Source: Collybia mongolica
Lineage: Eukaryota; Basidiomycota; Agaricomycetes; Agaricales; Clitocybaceae
DNA: 64,000 nt
Assembly (NCBI GenBank): GCA_013420905.1
Contig: JAAXNY010000019.1
Location: 310,001 to 374,000 of the forward strand
Reading direction: 5' to 3'
The translations under genes and the position numbers were made by a program. Below, one piece after another: positions 57,311 to 64,000 of this stretch (the stretch's first letter is position 1; every line of letters starts with the position of its first letter). The notes under the pieces are model-generated. The model worked only from the letters and a program-made list of their open reading frames with translations, was not told the origin of the DNA and made no database searches.

Positions 57311-59100
57311 ATGAATTCCCCATCTTTCGACATCAACCAGTCCCCACTTTTCAATAGAACCATGAAGGGCCAACTTCCGCCACAAAACCCTGCTCCACAC
57401 GACTTCAGACAACGACCAAACCCTGTCAATCAATCGAACATCGTGGAGGAACTCTACGGAAGCGTGCGCAAGCCTCGAACTTTCAAACAGTGGGAAGACG
57501 CCGCCCGGGAAAACACCCAGAGGATCAAGGAACAAGGTTCTCCATCGCCTCTGGTTTGGGTAAGACTGATACCGCTCTTCGTGGCGCCTCTACTGAAATG
57601 TATTCCATAGGTCCTCGTTAAAGGGAAAGACATTCCTCCTAATGCCATCGTCGCTGGTGAGGAACGTCGTCAGCCCTTGTATATAGCTCGTACCTTTTAT
57701 GAGGTAAGTTTATTTTCTCCTCCATGTTACGAAGGTCTTCATGTCCTTAATAGGGTGGAATATGTACGTATTGCAAGGTCATGGCCTAGATGGACATGTC
57801 TCTGACCCTCATCGCAGGCATTGGCAAGGCAGGCCGCCATCTCGAACGTGGTGCCGCGATACCTTATAATGGTTTGGAAGTTAAAGTGAGGCGTCTAGAA
57901 CATCGAGTCTAATCTTATTTAATGCGTTTTCCTAGGTTGATTCGTACGAGGTCCTCGTTCCTGCTCTACAACCCCTACGGTACAGTATCTCGCTAACTGC
58001 CCAGATGCCCGTAATCCCCCGTATTATGGGCAACACTCCTGTTGACAAGGGCCTTGAGCGCCTCAAGTAAGCTTGTCCATCCCCAATTAATATATCCTCA
58101 TCGTGAGATGATCGCACTTTAGCATGATCAAAACCGTCATTCTTGTTGATGATTCCGCTTCAGTATGCCCCTCATTCTTCGGCGTTCCAGCTCGACTGAG
58201 TTTTTGTATATTATGTAGATGGCAGGTGCACTGTGGGCAGATGCGCGCGAGGTACCGATAATTCATATCTCCTAATAATTCGTGTAGCTGACCTATTTTC
58301 AGGCCCTAGCTGGTATCACAGATCTGAACGCACAAGTCTCTACCGAAGGCGTCGATGTCTACTTTATGAACGACCATCGCTTCGCCACAAACTGCAGTGT
58401 ATGATTTGCTACCGCTTCCATAGCACCTGATATGTAGCGAAAAACAGGAGGGCAACGAAGTTCGGAAGCTCTTCAACGCCGTCAACCCGTGTGGTACGTA
58501 TCGACCCACGACACTGTCGAGTGGGTGTATGTGTGATGAACTTACCATAATCAGGCGAGACGCCAATTGGCCGGAAGCTTGAAGAATTGTTCGACAGGTA
58601 CATTCCGTTGATTGAAAATAAAAATCGTTTCCATCGACCCATCACCATCGTCGCAATCACTGATGGCGTTCCAAGTTTGTGTCCACCTCTTTTGTTTTCT
58701 TTCCAGGTGTTAACATGTGTTCCATTGTTCCAGCCGACGAACCAACGGATGTGATCGTCAATGCTGCTCGCAGGCTCGACAGGAATGGCGTTCCGCTCAA
58801 GAAATTCGGCATCCAGTTTGCTCAAATCGGTGACGATCCGGAGGCGACTGAGGCATTAAGAGAATTAGACGACGACCTCTCGACGGCTTACAATATCAGA
58901 GTGCGTAACTTGCCCTTCGCTGATATGTTGGGATGTTCTTAGAATTTTGACAGGACATGGTTGATACGACACCTTACAATCCACATGACAGTTACTTCAC
59001 CAGCGACACTTTGGTGAAGATCCTCCTCGGTGCAGTCAACGACGAACTGGACTCTATGGCCAGCCCAAGCCTCAGCGAAAACCCGCTCGTCTTCCATTGA
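57311..59100 (+). CDS. DM9 (DUF3421) domain fused to a VWA domain
   Basis: Twelve exons join in frame to 399 residues: 57311-57559, 57611-57703, 57754-57763, 57818-57885, 57936-58066, 58123-58162, 58219-58251, 58303-58398, 58448-58493, 58555-58674, 58734-58900, 58954-59100. Residues 84-153 are a DM9 motif (VLVKGKDIPPNAIVAGEE, PLYIARTFYEGG, GKAGRHLERGAAIPYNGLE, YEVLVPA), a lectin-like unit known to bind sugars in animals. Residues 186-375 are a von Willebrand A domain with a full metal site: D193-x-S195-x-S197, T258, D292. The first 80 residues are Pro/Asn-rich and disordered. No signal peptide is seen, so it may act in the cytosol. Exon 3 is only 10 nt. Whether this fusion is widespread cannot be judged here. 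Confidence 0.8.
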
Positions 59101-59465
59101 AACGATGTTGCTTTACATGTACTTACAAATAGCATTCAATCATGACCTGTAGTTTTTTACCTATGTCTAATTGCGAACTTGAGATATCGAGAGACTATCC
59201 CGTGTCGGGGTATATGCCACGTAAGCTCGGAATCTATATCTCGATTCATTCCGTCTTATTGAGGGCCTATAGGGCTATTGACTGTTATAAAGCAGCAGCC
59301 TTGTCGTAAATTGTATCATCCTGCACTGGCCTTGTGCAAAAGCGTTGAGAATTTGTGATGCATTACAAATGTAAGTCTTTGGAAAGGCGACGTACACTAC
59401 CTTAGCCTTCCAGCTCCGGTGTCCGTGTTGTAAAGAAGGAGAAGAGTAGAGAAAGCATTCGTAAT
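59101..59465. other. Convergent intergenic region
   Basis: Lies between the DM9-VWA gene (+) and a reverse-strand gene, so it holds only 3' ends. Nothing recognised. Confidence 0.5.
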
Positions 59466-60158
59466 TTAAGAGTAAGATCGAGAGCAGGTGGAGCTTCCAG
59501 CCATGTGCGATTCGGTGTCTATTTGGGCCGAAAACTCGAAGGGTGGGCCGGGTTCAGCCCGAGTGTATGACAGATCAAAATCTCGAGCTGACACCAAAAT
59601 CATGTCCTTGTCCTCCCATGAAGCATCATACCATTTCGAACATGGTAATGGCGGCGCAACGAATGTCCTTTTGAGAGCGCTTTTTATCGGTTCGACTGGT
59701 TCCTGCTTCACCTGGGTGGAGTGCTCCAAGTACAAACGTCAATTATTGCAGGCGTGGCTCTATAGCCCAAAACTGACCTGTTGAGCCTTCCCTTTCCCTT
59801 TCACGTGGCTCTTCCCTTTAATTAGTACCCTGCCTTCTGCCTCCGCAATCTTCGGGCATGTACTACGGTGTCGTTTCCACGACCCCGCCTCATACAGGGT
59901 CTGTTTGTTCAGTTTCAAGGCTCTTTGGCACCCGCCACATACAACTTGTGTTGTAGTCACATCTCGAGCCCATTCGTCGTCGAGTAACACCTGCAGGCGT
60001 GCCTCTGCTCTCTTCACACGTTCTGACGTGGCTTTAGATGAGATGAGAGGAGGAATGTTCTCTTCTTCAAGTTTAATGACCGGAATTGCCGTCGGTGGCT
60101 TGGCGCCACTCTCATTTTGAGATAAGCGCCTTCGAGACGAGCGTAGGTTTGCTGACAT
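59466..60158 (-). CDS. Small protein with C-x2-C-x19-H-x3-C motif (copy 1)
   Basis: Two exons (60158-59778, 59711-59466; intron 66 bp) give 208 residues in frame. The likely zinc-binding residues are C74, C77, H97 and C101 in VVCGGCQRALKL ... SWKRHRSTC. After them comes a basic KGKSHVKGKGKAQQ linker, then a tail with no known motif. The paralogue at 61251-61881 has the same spacing and the same flanking pattern (W-x-K/R-H, then I-x-x-AEGR). The motif recalls BED or knuckle-type DNA-binding fingers but fits none exactly. Function unknown. Confidence 0.65.
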
Positions 60159-61250
60159 GTAGATGGGGCAGTTTGAGATAGCAGATAGGGATAATCAGAG
60201 GGCTGCGTAGCTAAGGTGGGTTTTATGAGACGTCTAAAGTGGCTTGCGATAGCCTGATGTTGCTTGCTTTGTTGTGGCAACCGGTCGTGGCCTTTGTTCA
60301 GGCGGATTGTATGCCACCACAAAACAAAGCCCTTGTTGAAAGGTTTGTTGTCGTTCTAGAGTTACAGTCGGACCTCGACTTTTCTCTCAAACCTTACGTA
60401 TGCGCTTTAATTGTCCGGGACCAACCTGTTGATTTAGAAGAAAAAGTGGAGACACTGGTCGAATGTCGTCAAAACTGGTTTTAAAATATTGACTAGGATG
60501 AAGTCAATTCAAGTTTGACAAAATCTAACAAATCATACCTTGTTGGGGCTTCAGTGGGATAAAGTGAGGGGCGGCCCTAGAGCCGATGATCCCTCGGACA
60601 ATATGATCTGTTCGCAAAAAATGTTGAGTCCTCAACTAGAAAAGGTCAAGAACTTCTGAGCCCACAATTAATTCTAATGTTCCTAACCTCAATGTAGCGT
60701 TAGGTGGCGCCGTCCAAATCTGCCGCCCACAAAAGAGAAATAATGTGGGGTGATGGAAGGTTGAATGGTGAGGGACGGTTGCCCGATCTGGACGGGATGA
60801 TCGAACCGACAGGCAAAAATGATGTTTGGATTGAAGGGATGATAACAACAAGGCCACCTGACAAGTTTTTGTTGCGCTGTCCGGAACCTTCTGGTAAGTC
60901 TCGGAGCCTTTTTCTACAGATTAATGATTTATTTCCGAAGTGGTCAGTTTGTGGTGAGTCGACGTACTTATCAAGTCCTGAAAATTCGCGGCCCAGACGT
61001 TAAATTTTAGGCGATGGAAGGTACGCGGGACAAGCAATAAAAGTGACATATTACATATAGTCAAAAGCGCTGTTTCGTAGAGAGAACGGGACATAAAATG
61101 TTTTGGGGAGAAGGTGATGTACACTACTTTCACCTAATCACAGATAATACATAATACATATTCAGAACCCAAGCAATTCATCGATGAATTGGATTCAACA
61201 ATGTTTAACGAGACACTAGGCAAGAACGTAGAACGGACCTTGGCACCTCA
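60159..61250. other. Spacer between the two zinc-motif genes
   Basis: An ORF at 60704-61003 (+) is unassigned. No other structure seen. It should carry the promoter of copy 1. Confidence 0.35.
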
Positions 61251-61881
61251 TTAAAAGGCGTTATACTTCATCTGAACAAGGATCCATGCAGCTTCGATAT
61301 CCTCCTCCGTTTGCGGGCCTTCCACACCCATCTCATATTGGCCTGGTGCTTCATCTTCGGTAGTCTCGTCGTCTTCTGCGGATATAGCTTTCAGTTTCTC
61401 CCCCGTTATACCACAACGAAAACCTACCCGATTCCATGTCAGGAACGTTCATATTGACATCAACATCCACCTTCATTTCCAGAGACCGTCTTGGTATTGA
61501 CTTCGTCTTGACATGGGCTTTAGCTGCGTTCCGCGCGGCACTCGAGGCTTTCGCTTCTTTCGCGGCCCGCCTTGCCTCTCTCTGCCGGAATATGTATTCG
61601 TGTCAAACCAAGCACCCCGGAAACGTCAGGGCACGCACCTTGGCAGTTCCACATCTGCCCTCTGCGTCGGGGATCTCGGAACAGGATGCTTTATGCTTCC
61701 TCCAAGGGAAAAGGTAATACTTCCTCCTTTGGTCGAGCCGCAGCGTCTTTCCACATCCTTTACAAATAACTTGCTTGCTGCTCCATTCCTCTATCCAGGG
61801 GTCCAAGGATAACTCTTTTATTCTCTCCGAATCGCTTTTATGTTTTCTCGTCACGAGATCGGAATCGTTTGATGCTGTCAT
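61251..61881 (-). CDS. Small protein with C-x2-C-x19-H-x3-C motif (copy 2)
   Basis: Three exons (61881-61639, 61581-61428, 61387-61251; introns 57 and 40 bp) give 177 residues in frame. C40, C43, H63 and C67 form the candidate zinc site (VICKGCGKTLRL ... PWRKHKASC). An Ala/Lys-rich helix follows (REARRAAKEAKASSAARNAAK), then an acidic end closing with AAWILVQMKYNAF. The order of basic helix and acidic tail is compatible with a nuclear protein. The second intron is short, which is a weak point of the model. Confidence 0.65.
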
Positions 61882-62692
61882 TGGAATAGGAAAGAGATGT
61901 TGACGATTTAAAGCTGGGGATTGACGACGGTAGTTGAGTAACCAATTCCGGCCTCCCTCAAGGCCTTATATATATTCTCTGGTGGCCACCATTGTTGCCA
62001 GATCTAGAGGCCATCATTCGGGACTTCCCCGTAACACGTTTCCCGATCGCAGTTTCCATTTTTTGGCCAAAACACACGCTTTCCACAATGGGCGCGCTTT
62101 GGCCTCCGACCTGGGAATAAGTCGTTTTTTATTCTGGGCAATAAGTCTTTGAACAAAACTCGACAAGTGATCGCCTCTAGTGCCCGTGAACTCACTTTTA
62201 CGCCTGGGTAACGGTCGCTGAATCCCGTTCGGACTCGGGCAAAAAAGGTGGTTAGTTTCTGGGTTCTCGCATGATTATACGCCCCTAATCTTTCTCCAAT
62301 AGGTCCTGAAATATCTACTTCTCCTGCGCTTTTAAAGATTAGGCTCTCGGGCGTTTATCTTTTAGTGAAGGCATCAATTGAGCCCTAAATAGCACGAGCG
62401 CCAATTTTCGAGTATTTTACCACTTCTTGGTCCTATTTTAATTTTCTAACGCTTATGGACCAAACCATTTCTACTGGTTGCCAACTTGCTTAACGTACTT
62501 GTAGATGTTTAGTCGTGATTTGGGGAATATTAATACTCATCTAATCTAGATCTAATCTTGGGATTGCCGCCGGACTAACAGTCGGATCCCGGACATCTTG
62601 GCAACCGATCACGTCGGGCATCTCATTGTTGAGCACTGCCACCTAGCAACTCGCCATGGTGCTTTATTCTGGCCCATTATCACCTCTGTCCT
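61882..62692. other. Intergenic; divergent promoter region
   Basis: Separates the reverse-strand zinc-motif gene from the forward gene at 62693. A CATCTAATCTAGATCTAATC motif lies at 62537-62556, about 140-155 bp before that start. Nothing else recognised. Confidence 0.4.
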
Positions 62693-64000
62693 ATGGAGGT
62701 CTTGGCCGTTGTCACGACTGTCTACGCGCTCGCGAAAAGCATCCATACCTGGCTGGAAGAGCGCGAAGAGAAACATGCCACGATCCGTCAAATTTCCGGA
62801 ACTATCGCCCAAATCCAGCAAATCCTCATGCCATTACAGGATGACCATGATCCCATACATATCGAACCTCAGACACTAGGTGCTATCCGCAGTATCGGTG
62901 GCTCTCTCAAACATACACAAGAACACCTTGTTGTATGGGAGTATCGACGTTCGAGCCGTATCTTCGCAGCCTTCAGCCCGTCGAGTGTTATCAAGCAGCT
63001 AAAGGACGATGAACGACAACTCAGCCAGCAGTTAATTTTATTGCTGACTTCCTTTGCCGTGGTGGGTTTCGTGCAAAAGCAGCGCAAACGCCGTTCGATC
63101 TTATCAGGTAGCGTGGCAACGTGGGAGCAGCAAGAGTCGGTGGTTCTGGCGTCGATTTGCAATTGGGAGGTGAAACAGTTCTGGAGGGCATATGTGGGTG
63201 CAGAGGTGAGTTGTTTTCCGAATTAATTTTCGCCAGATTTCTCACTAAACATATTTATCAGTTGCCGTATATATCTGGTGACGAATTTTGCGACCGGTTG
63301 GGGACTGCCATGGGCGAGATGTTCGACATTTCAGTGCGGAAAAGATTACTACTACGGCTGGACGAGTTTGCTATTGGAGGAGTCACTCCTGCAGCCCTCG
63401 AGAGTCTTATAGGGATGGGAAGCCTGCGAAGTCTTGTTAACGTTTACAGTGCGGGTGAGTCACTATGGTGTGTAGAGTTTATCTCCGTACTAACGCTGGA
63501 GTTGTAGATTCTCCACCTGCACCTGTTTCCCCGAGTCAAACCAGAAAATGGTGGCCACTCAGAGCCAAATCTCCAAACCTTTCGCTCCCATTACTTGTCT
63601 GGATCGACGACAACCCGGAAAGTGTTGCAGAGGGAATACAGGAGGCGCAGGGAATGGGCATAAATGTCGTATCTCTCACATCGACAGCCCTTGCGAAGGC
63701 CTGGATCGAGACTAACAGTGGTACGCACGTCAACCCCAGGCTTTCACTTTCTATTAAATCCATTCTAGATTTCTTGCGCCGCAACGACGATCCCTCGCGA
63801 ATTAGATTCATTTCCGACAACCACCGCGACGAACCAAATTCCGGACCTTACCTGAATATCTCCGCCGGAGAGAACATCCTGCGTTACCTTCGTGGTCGGC
63901 GATACAACATCCCCGTCCTCATCTTCTGTGGATACTCCATCATGCAGACCACATACGTCAACGATTACCATCTCGCAGGATCGGACAACACTTACTATAT
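62693..64000 (+). CDS. Helical-bundle plus receiver-like protein (copy B), cut by window end
   Basis: Exons 62693-63205, 63262-63454, 63508-63720 and 63769 onward, with introns of 56, 53 and 48 bp; the gene continues past 64000. It has the same exon phases as copy A at 36435-37915, and exon 2 has the identical length (193 nt). Helical head: MEVLAVVTTVYALAKSI, IQQILMPLQ, hydrophobic LILLLTSFAVVGFV. Middle block: LPYISGDEFC ... LLLRLDEFAIGGVTPAALE. Receiver-like block: LLVWIDDNP at about 264-272, RFISDN, and NIPVLIFCG followed by AGSDNTYY. The receiver-like core is more strongly conserved between A and B than the linker before it. Function unknown; see copy A. Confidence 0.65.

Noticed and set aside
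1..64000. tRNA, rRNA or CRISPR arrays
   Set aside because: No cloverleaf-like gene, rRNA segment or regularly spaced repeat array was recognised on reading; a covariance-model scan would settle tRNAs.

Overview
The window is fungal nuclear DNA and looks like an agaricomycete basidiomycete. Genes are cut by many 47-75 bp GT..AG introns. The recognisable families are typical mushroom families: a DUF6593-type protein, a NACHT STAND NTPase, a multi-pass membrane family with conserved short exons, C2H2 plus Zn2Cys6 regulators and 14-TM MFS drug transporters. No rRNA, tRNA or CRISPR was recognised. All exon boundaries were placed by eye; where stated, the summed exons keep one open frame.

Layout. 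1-3.7 kb: CpG-poor transposon debris, a decayed Tc1 element next to a small hAT derivative with a perfect 8-bp target duplication. 3.9-10.3 kb: three small reverse-strand genes (7-helix membrane protein, unknown 201-aa protein, DUF6593). 12.2-20.7 kb: a GC-rich block with urate oxidase, whose introns reach 1.9 kb, followed by a 1,062-aa zinc-finger regulator full of simple repeats. 21.2-30.6 kb: a CpG-depleted transposon block. It holds solo-LTR-like repeats and a 5.1-kb composite Tc1 element: two inverted, near-identical Tc1 copies around a LINE fragment and a third Tc1. The depletion runs into the 3' two thirds of a NACHT gene (28.95-31.5 kb).

32-38.6 kb: decayed copies of the zinc-finger regulator and of the 201-aa gene, then a gene (36.4-37.9 kb, reverse) with an N-terminal helical domain and a C-terminal receiver-like domain, with a broken copy beside it. 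An intact paralogue starts at 62.7 kb and runs off the window. 41.8-54.4 kb: three tandem MFS transporter genes with 11 exons each and identical intron positions. 57.3-59.1 kb: a DM9 (DUF3421) plus VWA fusion gene. 59.5-61.9 kb: two paralogous small genes with a C-x2-C-x19-H-x3-C motif.

Taken together the region reads as accessory or fast-evolving. Five families have two or more copies inside 64 kb, several of them broken, around a nest of transposons. The most novel items are the helical plus receiver-like protein family (with a NACHT NTPase about 5 kb away), the DM9-VWA fusion and the composite Tc1 element. No shared pathway can be shown from sequence alone; a link to self/non-self recognition or cell death is inference.
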